Assembly: GCA_030151885.1 (NCBI GenBank)
Contig: JASLCG010000014.1
Span: 1 to 43,224 of the forward strand
Direction: 5' to 3'
DNA length: 43,224 nucleotides
DNA from: Bacteroides sp.
GTDB lineage: Bacteria; Bacteroidota; Bacteroidia; Bacteroidales; Bacteroidaceae
Below the pieces are notes generated by a model. The model did no database searches. It was given only the letters and a program-made list of their open reading frames with translations, and was not told the DNA's origin. This document shows positions 24,764 through 34,600 of the stretch, one piece after another (the stretch's first letter is position 1; each line of letters opens with the position of its first letter). Position numbers and translations under genes: made by a program.

Positions 24764-26767
24764 ATGATAAAAATGAAAAACATATTCCGTAGCACTTTAC
24801 TAACACTTTTGCTATGCTCTTGTGGGGGTAAGGAGGCTACGGTCTCTACGCCGTTACAGTCTGTACAGACTGATTTCTCTAATCTACTAAATATTAAAAA
24901 TGTTCCTGACGATCAAAGGGATAGGACCAAGTATGTCTTTACAGACTATGGTGCTTGGGGAGGCTATGCTTTACCTTATCTACAAAGTAGGAGGGTTTCG
25001 GGAGCATTTATAGGGCCCATGTTAATGAGTGGCCAAGGCTGGGTGTCGAGAAGTGTAGCTATTCCAGAGCTTAAACTGAATGATAAGCCTTTTGACTTCT
25101 TTTACGATGTGAAAGATACAGAATATCTACCTGGTAGATTGGTGCAGAAGTTTGGTAATGTAAATGTTGCTATAACTTCAGAGCTTTGTTACGCTTCTCG
25201 TTACGAGGCAGTAATACGTACTACAATCAAAAACTTGACAACCAAGGAGATGAAAGTGAACTTGGCATGGGGTGGAGATTTATTCTCCGAAGATGCTAGG
25301 GTAAATGTTATGCCCGATCATTTTGCCTGCATAGATCCGAATACAAATGTAAATGTCGATATCTATAATGCAAAGGTTTATGAAAGAGGTTTCAAAGAGG
25401 GGAAAATGCTAGCTAGAGAGAGTGAACAGCTATTAGCACCTAGTGCTATATATGTATCTACACAATCTATCTGGACATATTTTGGTAATGAAGGGGTTAC
25501 ATCTACAAAAGTAAGTTTAATAGACGATAGTAAGAGCATCTTCAATGCTAATGCTTCAAGATGGAATGGATACTTGGCAAAAGTGTTGGACAGAGAGAGC
25601 CCTTTCCTTCAGGATAATACCTACAGAAGAGTTATAGTGAAAGCTATGAATACTTTAAATAATAACTGGAGAGCTCCTTTAGACGATTTACTATACGATG
25701 GTTCTTATCCTTCGTATTGTGGATTCTTTGGATTCTGGTCGTGGGATTCGTGGAAGCATGCATCTGCTACTACACTTTACAACCCAGAGTTGGCAAAGAA
25801 CGAAGTACGTTCTCTATTTGCATACCAAGATAAAGAGACTGGAATGATTCCAGACTATGTGAGCCGACGCAAAGAGCGTATCAACTGGAGAGATTCTAAA
25901 CCTCCACTATCTACTTGGGCGGTGCATAACATATACCGTGAGTCGGGCGATAAAGAGTTCGTAAAAGAGATGTTCGATAGGTTACTTCAGTATCATTACT
26001 GGTGGTATTCGCATAGAGATCATGATGGAAATGGAATTTGCGAATATGGTTCGACAGATGGAACTCTTATTGCTGCTGCTTGGGAGAGTGGTATGGATAA
26101 TGGTGTAAGGTTTGACGATGCCATTATGTTGAAGAATAAACCTGACTACTCGTGGTCTATGAATCAAGAGAATATCTGTTTAAATTCTTTTTTGTATGCT
26201 GAGAAATTATATTTGGCAGAGTTAGCTGAGCTGATTGGTAGATCGGAAGTAGTAGAAAGACTTCAAAAAGATGCTGCTTATATTAAAGAGTACATACAAA
26301 CGAAAATGTACGATGCCGAAACAGGCTTCTTCTACGATAGAAAATTAGAAACAGGTGAACTTGTCAAAGTGATGGGCGCAGAGTGCTGGCTACCTCTTTG
26401 GGCTGGTGTAGCAACTCCAGAACAAGCTAGAAATGTGGCAGATAAAATGATAAATCCAAATCACTTCTTCTCTACAGTACCACTGGGTACTTTAGATGTG
26501 AGCCACCCTAAGTTAAGACCTATTAACGGTTATTGGAGAGGTCCTGTTTGGATTGATCAAGTCTATTTCGGAGTTACTGGACTTAAAAAATATGGAATGC
26601 ACACAGAGGCTAATCGTATTGTAGAGCAGTATATTCATAATGCTTATGGACTTACAAGCGATGGTCCTATCCATGAAAATTACAATCCACTTACTGGCGA
26701 ACCGTTGAACTGTCCTCACTTTGGATGGTCGTCGGCAACCACTATATTAATGCTATTAAATTTATAA
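24764..26767 (+). CDS. GH63-type glucosidase lipoprotein (trehalase-like six-hairpin fold)
   Basis: A 667-residue lipoprotein (lipobox LCSC, C20). An N-terminal beta-sandwich (about 25-270) precedes an (alpha/alpha)6 barrel (about 275-667), the layout of glycoside hydrolase family 63 and related glucosidases. By comparison with E. coli YgjK, the catalytic acid should be D328 in FGFWSWDSWKH and the base E638 in GPIHENYNP; both are present. Other barrel motifs include DKETGMIPDYVSRRKERINW, NGYWRGPVWIDQVYFG and CPHFGWSS. GH63 enzymes cleave alpha-glucosides by inversion (processing glucosidase, YgjK, mannosylglycerate hydrolase), so the exact linkage is uncertain. A few bases separate it from SusD upstream and from GH2 downstream. 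Confidence 0.82.
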   Translation: MIKMKNIFRSTLLTLLLCSCGGKEATVSTPLQSVQTDFSNLLNIKNVPDDQRDRTKYVFTDYGAWGGYALPYLQSRRVSGAFIGPMLMSGQGWVSRSVAIPELKLNDKPFDFFYDVKDTEYLPGRLVQKFGNVNVAITSELCYASRYEAVIRTTIKNLTTKEMKVNLAWGGDLFSEDARVNVMPDHFACIDPNTNVNVDIYNAKVYERGFKEGKMLARESEQLLAPSAIYVSTQSIWTYFGNEGVTSTKVSLIDDSKSIFNANASRWNGYLAKVLDRESPFLQDNTYRRVIVKAMNTLNNNWRAPLDDLLYDGSYPSYCGFFGFWSWDSWKHASATTLYNPELAKNEVRSLFAYQDKETGMIPDYVSRRKERINWRDSKPPLSTWAVHNIYRESGDKEFVKEMFDRLLQYHYWWYSHRDHDGNGICEYGSTDGTLIAAAWESGMDNGVRFDDAIMLKNKPDYSWSMNQENICLNSFLYAEKLYLAELAELIGRSEVVERLQKDAAYIKEYIQTKMYDAETGFFYDRKLETGELVKVMGAECWLPLWAGVATPEQARNVADKMINPNHFFSTVPLGTLDVSHPKLRPINGYWRGPVWIDQVYFGVTGLKKYGMHTEANRIVEQYIHNAYGLTSDGPIHENYNPLTGEPLNCPHFGWSSATTILMLLNL

Positions 26768-26771
26768 ATAG

Positions 26772-29700
26772 ATGATGAAGAAAAGATATTATATCACACT
26801 ACTTTGTTTCCTGTTTTCTGGGGTATCACTATGGGCTCAATACAATGGAGAGCCTATGGAGAAACCAGAAGAGGCAAAGGAGACTAAGCAAGAGCTTGTA
26901 GTAAAGAGTAAGTACCCAAAGTCGGAGAATGATTGGGAGAATATGTATATTCTGCATAAAAATAGGTTACCCTCTGCTGCTACATTTCATACGTTTACAG
27001 ATCAGAAATTGGCTGAGGCTGGAAAGCGTGAGGAGAGTACAAACTTTCTACTCTTAAATGGAAAGTGGAAATTTAACTATGTAGATAAATACGGTATCCG
27101 TCCTTTAGATTTCTTTAAAGAGGATTTTGATACCTCTAGTTGGGCAGATATTAAAGTTCCTGCCAATTGGGAATTAGAGGGTTTTGGATATCCATTCTAT
27201 GTGGGTGCAGGATATGGTTTCAAGAGAAACCCACCATTAATTCCCGAAGATAACAGCCCTGTAGGTTCGTACAGACGTAATTTTACCATACCTAAAGATT
27301 GGAAAGGCAAACAAGTAGTATTGCACTTTGGAAGTGTAGCTTCTGCTTTCTATGTATGGGTAAATGGTAAAGAGGTTGGCTATGCACAAGACTCTAAAAC
27401 ACCTTCTGAGTTCGATGTAACCAAATATCTTCGTGATGGAGAAAATAGTATATCGGTACAGGTTTTTAAGTTTAGTGATGGTTATTACCTAGAAGATCAA
27501 GATTTCTGGAGACTGGCTGGTATTCAAAGAGATGTATATCTATATGCAAGAGCACCTATCCATATTAGAGATTTTGAAGTGGTTACAGATTTGGACGATG
27601 ATTATAAAGATGCTCAATTTAACCTATATGTAAAACTAGAAGATACAGCGAAGCGTAAAAACTCTCTGGCAACTATAAGTTACGAGGTGCGTGATGCAGG
27701 TAATAAGGTTATTTTAAAAGATACGCAGAAGAATGTATCTACTGATGGAGAAATACACTTTGAAAAAGAGGTTATAGCACCTGCTTTATGGAGTGCAGAA
27801 AAGCCAAATCTATATACATTAAATATGAAGCTAACTGCAAAAGGACAGGAGCCTCAGTACATTTCACGAAAAATAGGATTTAGCAAGGTTGAAATTAAGC
27901 ATAAACGACTGTTAGTTAATGGTAAACCAATATATATTAAGGGGGTTAATAGGCACGAACATGACCCAGTAACAGGCCATGTTGTAGATAGAGCCTCTAT
28001 GATTCAGGATATTAAACTGATGAAAGAATTGAACATAAACTGTGTAAGAACATCTCACTATCCTTGCGATCCATTGTGGTATGAATTGTGCGATATTTAT
28101 GGATTATATGTGGTAGATGAGGCTAACATAGAGAGTCATGGTATGGGCTATAGTGCCGAGAATGCTTTGGCAAATCAACCAGAGTGGGAGTCTGCTTTTA
28201 TAGATCGTACAGAGCGAATGTTTGAGCGAGATAAGAACCACCCATCAATTATAATGTGGTCTTTAGGTAATGAAAGTGGCGAGGGTGTAAACTTTGCAGC
28301 TACTTACAATTGGGTTAAGCAGAGAGATCGTTCACAACGTCCTGTTCATTCGGAAGATGGTATAAGAGGTCCGAATACGGATGTATATTGCCCGATGTAT
28401 AAGAAGATTGATGTTTTGATAAACCATGCGATATATATGCCCGATATGCCATTGATTTTATGTGAATATGCTCATGCAATGGGTAATAGTATGGGTAATT
28501 TACAAGACTATTGGGACGTGATAGAGCGTTATCCATCTCTACAAGGCGGACATATTTGGGACTGGGTAGATCAAGGCTTTGCAGCTAAAGATAGTGAAGG
28601 CAACTTCTACTGGGCTTACGGTGGTGATATGGCTCCTAAAGGAACACCTAGTAGTGCAAACTTCTGTATGAATGGTGTAGTTGCTGCTGATAGATCGCTA
28701 AAACCACATGCATACGAAGTACAAAAAGTGTATCAGAATATTGCATTTACATTGGCAGATTATCATGCAGGATTAGTAAGCTTGAAGAATAAGTTTTTCT
28801 TTACCAATTTAGAAGATTTTACTTTCCACTGGATAGTTGAAGGCAATGGTGAGAAAATTGGAGAGGGAACAATTCCTAATGTTGAACTTGGTGCTCTTGA
28901 AGAGGGAGTATTTCGGACAGATTTTCCTGCTATATCTCCAAAAGAGGGTGTAGAGTATTATTTAAACTTCTACGCAAAGCAGAAAAAAGACGATGGACTA
29001 TTAAAAGCTGGAACAGTATTGGCAAAAGAACAGGTTAAATTACCATTTACAAAGCCTCTTAATATTGTTAGAAGTGATAAACCAGACTATAAAGTGGTAG
29101 ATAGTGACCAAAACCTTCTGATAGATGGTAAAGGATATAGCTTGAGCTGGAATAAAGAGACAGGGCAATTGGTTTCGTATCAGGTAGATGGAGAGGAGTA
29201 TATGTTAAGTCCACTACGTCCTAATTTCTGGAGGCCATCGGTAGATAATGATTTGGGTGGTAAACTGGCTTATCTATGCAATCCATGGAGAAATGCAGGT
29301 AAAGAGGCTAAACTCATCTCTTTTAACGTAAGTAAAGAGAATAAATTATCGGTAGTAACCTCAATATATCAACTTCCATTTGAAGAGAAAGTGACGTTTT
29401 CTATTCAGTATAAGGTACTTAATGGTGGTGAAGTTATGGTAACCTGTACGTTTAACCCATACAATACAGAACTTCCTGTCATACCAAGATTGGGTGTAAC
29501 AATGGCACTAAAGGCAGACTATGATAACGTAGAGTGGTATGGACGTGGAGAGCATGAAAGTTATATAGACCGATATACAAGTGCTTTTGTAGGTAAATAT
29601 AAAGGTAAAGTTTGGGATCAGTACTATCCTTACGAAAGACCACAAGAGAATGGAAATAAATTAGATGTTAGATGGATGTCTCTTACTAACGACAGAGGAG

Positions 29701-29960
29701 TTGGCCTACAAGTGGTAGGAGATAAACCCTTAAGCATTAGTGTGTACAACTTTGAAACAGACGATTTAAGTGAAGTTGACTTAAGAAAACACCAACGACA
29801 CATGAACGATATTGTTCGCAAAGAAATGGTTACTTGGAATTTAGACTATATGCAAATGGGTGTTGGAGGAGATACTACGTGGGGAGCTTATCCACACGAG
29901 CAGTATTTAATTCATCCTCAAAAATTAAGTTGGCAATTCTACTTAAAACCTGTCAAATAA
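26772..29960 (+). CDS. Glycoside hydrolase family 2 beta-galactosidase (LacZ type)
   Basis: A 1062-residue secreted enzyme. After a signal peptide (about 1-23) comes the LacZ layout: jelly-roll sugar-binding domain (ending about 260), two immunoglobulin-like domains around a TIM barrel (about 360-660), and the large C-terminal beta-sandwich with RPSVDNDLGG and WYGRGEHESYIDRY. The catalytic acid/base is E501 (SLGNESGEG) and the nucleophile E565 (LCEYAHAMGNS); GGHIWDWVDQGF follows. It is predicted to remove terminal beta-galactose, although some relatives act on other beta-glycosides. The gene starts 4 nt after the GH63 stop and closes the operon, followed by a terminator. With GH63 it implies a substrate carrying beta-galactosyl and alpha-glucosyl residues. 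Confidence 0.94.
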   Translation: MMKKRYYITLLCFLFSGVSLWAQYNGEPMEKPEEAKETKQELVVKSKYPKSENDWENMYILHKNRLPSAATFHTFTDQKLAEAGKREESTNFLLLNGKWKFNYVDKYGIRPLDFFKEDFDTSSWADIKVPANWELEGFGYPFYVGAGYGFKRNPPLIPEDNSPVGSYRRNFTIPKDWKGKQVVLHFGSVASAFYVWVNGKEVGYAQDSKTPSEFDVTKYLRDGENSISVQVFKFSDGYYLEDQDFWRLAGIQRDVYLYARAPIHIRDFEVVTDLDDDYKDAQFNLYVKLEDTAKRKNSLATISYEVRDAGNKVILKDTQKNVSTDGEIHFEKEVIAPALWSAEKPNLYTLNMKLTAKGQEPQYISRKIGFSKVEIKHKRLLVNGKPIYIKGVNRHEHDPVTGHVVDRASMIQDIKLMKELNINCVRTSHYPCDPLWYELCDIYGLYVVDEANIESHGMGYSAENALANQPEWESAFIDRTERMFERDKNHPSIIMWSLGNESGEGVNFAATYNWVKQRDRSQRPVHSEDGIRGPNTDVYCPMYKKIDVLINHAIYMPDMPLILCEYAHAMGNSMGNLQDYWDVIERYPSLQGGHIWDWVDQGFAAKDSEGNFYWAYGGDMAPKGTPSSANFCMNGVVAADRSLKPHAYEVQKVYQNIAFTLADYHAGLVSLKNKFFFTNLEDFTFHWIVEGNGEKIGEGTIPNVELGALEEGVFRTDFPAISPKEGVEYYLNFYAKQKKDDGLLKAGTVLAKEQVKLPFTKPLNIVRSDKPDYKVVDSDQNLLIDGKGYSLSWNKETGQLVSYQVDGEEYMLSPLRPNFWRPSVDNDLGGKLAYLCNPWRNAGKEAKLISFNVSKENKLSVVTSIYQLPFEEKVTFSIQYKVLNGGEVMVTCTFNPYNTELPVIPRLGVTMALKADYDNVEWYGRGEHESYIDRYTSAFVGKYKGKVWDQYYPYERPQENGNKLDVRWMSLTNDRGVGLQVVGDKPLSISVYNFETDDLSEVDLRKHQRHMNDIVRKEMVTWNLDYMQMGVGGDTTWGAYPHEQYLIHPQKLSWQFYLKPVK

Positions 29961-29993
29961 GGAATTAGTTGTTTTAAATTGATGCTTATGTTT

Positions 29994-30045
29994 ATTGGAG
30001 CGATTTTCACTTTCTATAAGAGGTGGAAGTTGCTCCAATTCTTTT
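29994..30045 (+). terminator. Terminator of the SusC/D-GH63-GH2 operon
   Basis: ATTGGAGC (29994-30001) pairs with GCTCCAAT (30032-30039). The inner bases extend the stem with some G-U pairs, and a T-rich run follows. Confidence 0.8.
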
Positions 30046-30188
30046 ATACAAGAAGCGTTGCCTAGTGGTATAAACAGCATATAGGCATAAGAATCTGTAA
30101 AGCTTTGTTAGCTAGTGCCTATTATATGTTATAAAATTATAATATAAGGTATTGGCATACTACATGGCAGAAAACTTAATCTCTTCTG

Positions 30189-30220
30189 TTTGTACCACTG
30201 CGCTATTATTGCTAGTTTCG
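30189..30220 (+). promoter_or_regulatory. Candidate promoter of the acyltransferase gene
   Basis: TTTG (30189-30192) and TAGTTTCG (30213-30220; one mismatch to TAnnTTTG) are 20 bp apart. A leader of about 80 nt would follow. Confidence 0.35.
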
Positions 30221-30306
30221 CAACTGTTTCTTTTTAATACGCTTGTACTAGGAAGAAGTAACCTTTTAAAAACTAAAACTAACTATCAAGACTAAAATTA
30301 CTATTT

Positions 30307-31446
30307 ATGCAGAAAAGTAACCTTTCATCCGCAGCCTTTGCCGATTCGAAACCGCATTACATTATTCTGAATGGACTGCGTGGTGTTGCAGCTATAACAG
30401 TGGTCTGTTTCCATCTGTTTGAAGCTTTTGCGACTAGCCACTTAGACCAAAGACTTAATCATGGCTATTTAGCTGTAGATTTCTTCTTTATACTATCTGG
30501 GTTTGTTATAGCATATGCTTATGACGACCGATGGGGAAAAATGAGTATCAAAGACTTTATTAAACGAAGAGTAATACGTCTTCAACCCATGGTTGTGATG
30601 GGAGCCATAATTGGTGCCGTAATGTTCTATACGCAAGGCTGTTCGGCCTGGGATGTGTCAACAGTTGCTGTATCGACACTGCTTTTGGCTACCATAATGA
30701 ATGCGTTAATGATACCTGCCACTACAGGTGCAGAAATCCGTGGAGTAGGAGAGATGTACCCACTTAATGGTCCAACATGGTCTCTTTTCTTCGAGTATAT
30801 AGCTTGCTTTATGTATGCTTTCTTTATCCGTAGATTAAGCAAAGCAGCCTTAACAGGGTTGGTTATCTTATCAGGATTAGGATTAGCTTACTATAGTATT
30901 TTTGGTCCATTGGGCGATATTTGTGTAGGCTATTCACTAACAGGTTCCGAATTTACAGGTGGATTTTTAAGAGTATTGTTCTCTTTCTCTGCTGGTCTTT
31001 TACTATCTCGAGTATTTAAAAAAGCAGTGAATATTAAAGGAGCTTTCTGGTTGTGTGGATTAGCAATTGTAGTTCTACTATCTGTTCCTCGTATTGGTGG
31101 TGCAGAACACTTATGGATGAATGGACTTTACGATACAATTTGCTTTGCATTATTCTTTCCACTAATTGTTTATCTAGGTGCATCGGGTAGGGTATCTGAT
31201 AAATACACACAAAAGCTTTGTAAGTTTTTAGGAGATATCTCTTATCCTTTATACATCGTTCACTATCCATTTATCTACCTATATATTGCATGGGTTAGTA
31301 ACAATGGTTTAACATTCGAACAGTCGTTGCCAGGTGCAGCAGCAGTAGTAGTAGGAAGTATTGTACTAGCATATATCTGTTTAAAATGCTACGATATTCC
31401 TGTACGTAAATTCCTAGCAAAGAAGTTCTTGCATAAGACAAAATAG
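30307..31446 (+). CDS. Acyltransferase-3 family membrane acyltransferase (OafA/NodX-like)
   Basis: A 379-residue integral membrane protein with about ten helices, matching the acyltransferase-3 family that transfers acetyl or other acyl groups to extracytoplasmic sugars (for example O-antigen OafA or Nod factor NodX). Family marks are ILNGLRGVAAITVVCFHLFE (residues 19-38, with the R-x10-H motif), AVDFFFILSGFVIAYAYDDR, NGPTWSLFFEYIACF and the C-terminal SYPLYIVHYPFIYLY. A substrate cannot be named. It follows the PUL on the same strand, but a terminator separates them, so it is a separate unit and its link to glycan use is unproven. A strong terminator follows. Confidence 0.88.
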   Translation: MQKSNLSSAAFADSKPHYIILNGLRGVAAITVVCFHLFEAFATSHLDQRLNHGYLAVDFFFILSGFVIAYAYDDRWGKMSIKDFIKRRVIRLQPMVVMGAIIGAVMFYTQGCSAWDVSTVAVSTLLLATIMNALMIPATTGAEIRGVGEMYPLNGPTWSLFFEYIACFMYAFFIRRLSKAALTGLVILSGLGLAYYSIFGPLGDICVGYSLTGSEFTGGFLRVLFSFSAGLLLSRVFKKAVNIKGAFWLCGLAIVVLLSVPRIGGAEHLWMNGLYDTICFALFFPLIVYLGASGRVSDKYTQKLCKFLGDISYPLYIVHYPFIYLYIAWVSNNGLTFEQSLPGAAAVVVGSIVLAYICLKCYDIPVRKFLAKKFLHKTK

Positions 31447-31473
31447 AGTCCTGTAAAATAGGCTTAACCATAT

Positions 31474-31536
31474 AAAAGAGGACCTTTTATGACATAAGAA
31501 AATATTTCGGCTTATGTGTAAAAGGACCTCTTTTTT
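31474..31536 (+). terminator. Strong terminator of the acyltransferase gene
   Basis: AAAGAGGACCTTTTATG-type arm (from 31474) pairs with TAAAAGGACCTCTTT (to about 31533) with one bulge and one mismatch. The inner ACATAAG/CTTATGT extends it, and a T-run follows. Confidence 0.88.
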
Positions 31537-31581
31537 GTTTCTATTAGACTGATGCAAAACTTAATGAATGGGGATACTTTG

Positions 31582-31589
31582 TAGCTTTG
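31582..31589 (+). promoter_or_regulatory. -7 box upstream of the helicase-PLD gene
   Basis: TAGCTTTG matches TAnnTTTG, but no TTG lies at the expected -33 distance. If used, transcription would begin near 31596 and the tandem repeat at 31615-31656 would fall inside the leader. Confidence 0.35.
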
Positions 31590-31614
31590 GGGCTATATAA
31601 TCTGCTTGTAGTAT

Positions 31615-31656
31615 TAGTAACTACACTTGAAATATAGTAACTTTACACTTGAAATA
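31615..31656. repeat. Tandem direct repeat before the helicase-PLD gene
   Basis: TAGTAACTACACTTGAAATA (31615-31634) is followed at once by the same unit with two extra T (31635-31656). It ends 34 bp before the start codon. It may be a binding site for a regulator or an RNA leader element. Confidence 0.65.
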
Positions 31657-31690
31657 GAAACACTAAAAAGAGAAGGATTAAACTACAGAG

Positions 31691-34600
31691 ATGGTTATAA
31701 AGCGAAATTCAGCACGTCAATGGCTTAATTACTATGCTACCAGTTTGACGGATGGAGATATGATTGAAGTTGCCGATGATGAAATTAAGCAACGACTTAT
31801 ATTAAACTCATCAGCAGTACTTCTTGATAAAGTCAGTTTAGAGAGGGCTTATCAGAAATTATATCAACGCTTGCCCCAGATAGAAGGCGGTGAAAGGAAG
31901 CCTGGTGATGTGTTTGATTTAGAGCTATCTGTTTTTATATCTCCTTTCTATATGGTCGAGGTTAATGCTAATAACATTAAAAAACCAAAACGAGTGTTTC
32001 CTTTTTGGATTCCAGCTTTACTTTTGGCTACTGGCGAATTAAGACCTCCTACAGATGATAAAATTGCTCCTTGGTTTATTCGTAGTGTGTTAGATCCAAT
32101 GCCTAGTGTGGGTAATATTGCAAGTTTGGGAAATCTTACTGATGTGTTAGATGTTTTAACAAAACATGAGTTCTCTACTATAAGCTGGTCTGAGTATTGG
32201 GAGAGCAGTTGTAAGTTTTTCCATAAAATAACGGAAGCCAACTTTGATAATATTCAAGTAGAAGGTGCTACCATTGTGCACGAATATAGCTTGGTAAATA
32301 GCGATAAGAAGGTAGAAGCACGTAGTATTGCTAAACTGTATGCTAGGTTGCAACGAGATAATAAGACTCCTAAATTACTGAATCATATTTTGAGTAATCA
32401 GTTTATGAAACAAGAGAGTCTTCCTAGAAGAGAAATTTCATTCTTGCAGAAAGGGCATTATGGTCAGTTCAATAATAAATTTCCATTAAGTCCGTCTCAA
32501 AGAGAATCATTACTTACATTTATAAAAGAGGAGCATAGCACCCCAACCAGTGTATTGGCTGTTAATGGTCCTCCTGGAACAGGGAAGACCACGTTGTTGC
32601 AAAGTGTAGTGGCTAACGAAATGGTTTATAGTGCTTTGGCTGGTTCTAAACCAAAAAGAATAGTTGCCTCCTCAACGAACAATAAGGCTATTACCAATAT
32701 ATTAGACTCCTTTGGAAATACCTCTAGCTTGAAACGATGGTTACCCAAACTCTCTTCTTTGGGTGTATATATGATATCGGGCGACGAACAGAAGCAGTTA
32801 GATGCTATAAGATCTGGTTATCAGTTGTTAAGGCTGACTAGAGATGGGTTGGAAGGGCATTATTTTGATCATCATGAAAACCCACATCGCTCTTTAGAGC
32901 AGTTTGAATTATACTACAAAGCGGCATATGCTACAGCCTACGATTCAATAGCAGAGCTTAGTATTAAAAATATTACAGACGAATTGTATGAAGAACTTCT
33001 GCACAAAAGCCAGCTAATAGACAAGGTTATAGGTACCTATCAGAAGATAGCTATTTTTGAAAACGATTCAGAATATAAGCTTTCGGACTTGTCAATCCTT
33101 CAAGAAAATATTTGTCAGCAAAAAGAGCAGAAAGAGAAGATATTGGCTCGTAAAAAAGAGCTTATAACATTTAAAACTGAAGTGTTTGATGCCTTTTTTG
33201 TCAAACATAAAGCCCCATTGCTAACTAGGATTATTGGTACTAAAGACAAGGAGTATAACAACAGGGTACAGTTGTTTTTATCTACAACCGAATATGCTTC
33301 TTATTTTAAAACTTGTAACTCAAGAGAAGAGGCAGAGCAGGTATTGTTAGAGATCTTAGAAGAGGTTAATAATGAGCTTAATCTAGTTAATAAGCAGATA
33401 GATAGACTAGACAAGTTAGCAGTGCAATGTGAAGAGCTATTGACACAACAACAAGAGGTAAACGATAATTTACAACTATATTGGAAGGCTTATTTAGCAG
33501 GACAAGGAGAGAAGGCAATGGTGTATAAAGCTATGTTATCTGATGCCGAACTACATATTGAGCGAATACAGATAATACTAGATTTAACTTTGCGTTACGA
33601 TTGCTTTGTGTTGGCTGTGCACTATTGGGAAGGACAGTGGTTGCTTCATCAGCAGAAGGGGCCTTATAAAAACACGAAAGGAGTAGTCTCCAGACTAGAT
33701 GTATTTAAGCGTATCAGCTACTTAACGCCTCTGTTTGTATCTACATTCCACATGTTGCCAAGTTATTGCAGTGCCTTTACACTTCTAAATAAACAGTGGA
33801 AAGTACAACCCATTTACGAAGCTTTTGATGTCTTAATTGTGGACGAGGCAGGACAGGTGTCTCCCGAAATAGGGTTGCCATCTATGAGTTTTGCGAAGTA
33901 TGCATTGATTGTTGGTGATGTGCATCAAATAGAACCAGTGTGGAATATTGCATCTGCAAAAGTTGATAAAGCTAATTTGGACGATTATAACTTATTAAAA
34001 GAGCATAGTTACGAAACTTGGAAAGATAGGGGAGTGTTGTGTACATCTGGTAATTTAATGAGCTTAGCACAAAATGCTTCAAAATACAAGGTGTCGTCCG
34101 AATTAGGTGGAACAATGTTAGTAGAGCATCGTCGTTGTGTGGACGAGTTAGTGGCTTTTAGCAACGAGTGTGTTTACAAAGGTCTGCTCAAACCAATGGT
34201 TGGTAGCAAAGGTAACTGTCAATTGTTATGGAAGAATGAAACGTTGACTCTTCCTCCTTTTGGCTATATAAACATCAGAAGTAGGTCGGAGCGTAGGTAT
34301 GGAAGTACCTGTAATGAATATGAGGCACAAGCAATAGCTCAATGGATTAAATATTATACTCCACATATTTTACACCACTATGCCAAAGAGAGTGGTGGAG
34401 AGCTGATTTATAAAGATATAAGTGAGTGTATTGCCGTAATTACTCCTTTTACGGCACAAGCTAAAGTGATAAGAGAAGCTTTTATACAAGAGGGTGTAAG
34501 TACACAAATAGGAATAGGTACAGTGCATACCTTTCAAGGTGCAGAGGTGCCAATAGTTGTTTTTTCGCCTACTTATGGAGCGAATACCTATGGTAGAAGT

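Larger units (their letters stand above)
29961..30306. other. Gene-free stretch downstream of the polysaccharide locus
   Basis: No gene is seen. It contains the operon terminator (29994-30039), a weak imperfect inverted repeat (ATAGGCA 30081-30087 with TGCCTAT 30116-30122) and a candidate promoter for the acyltransferase gene (30189-30220). Confidence 0.55.
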
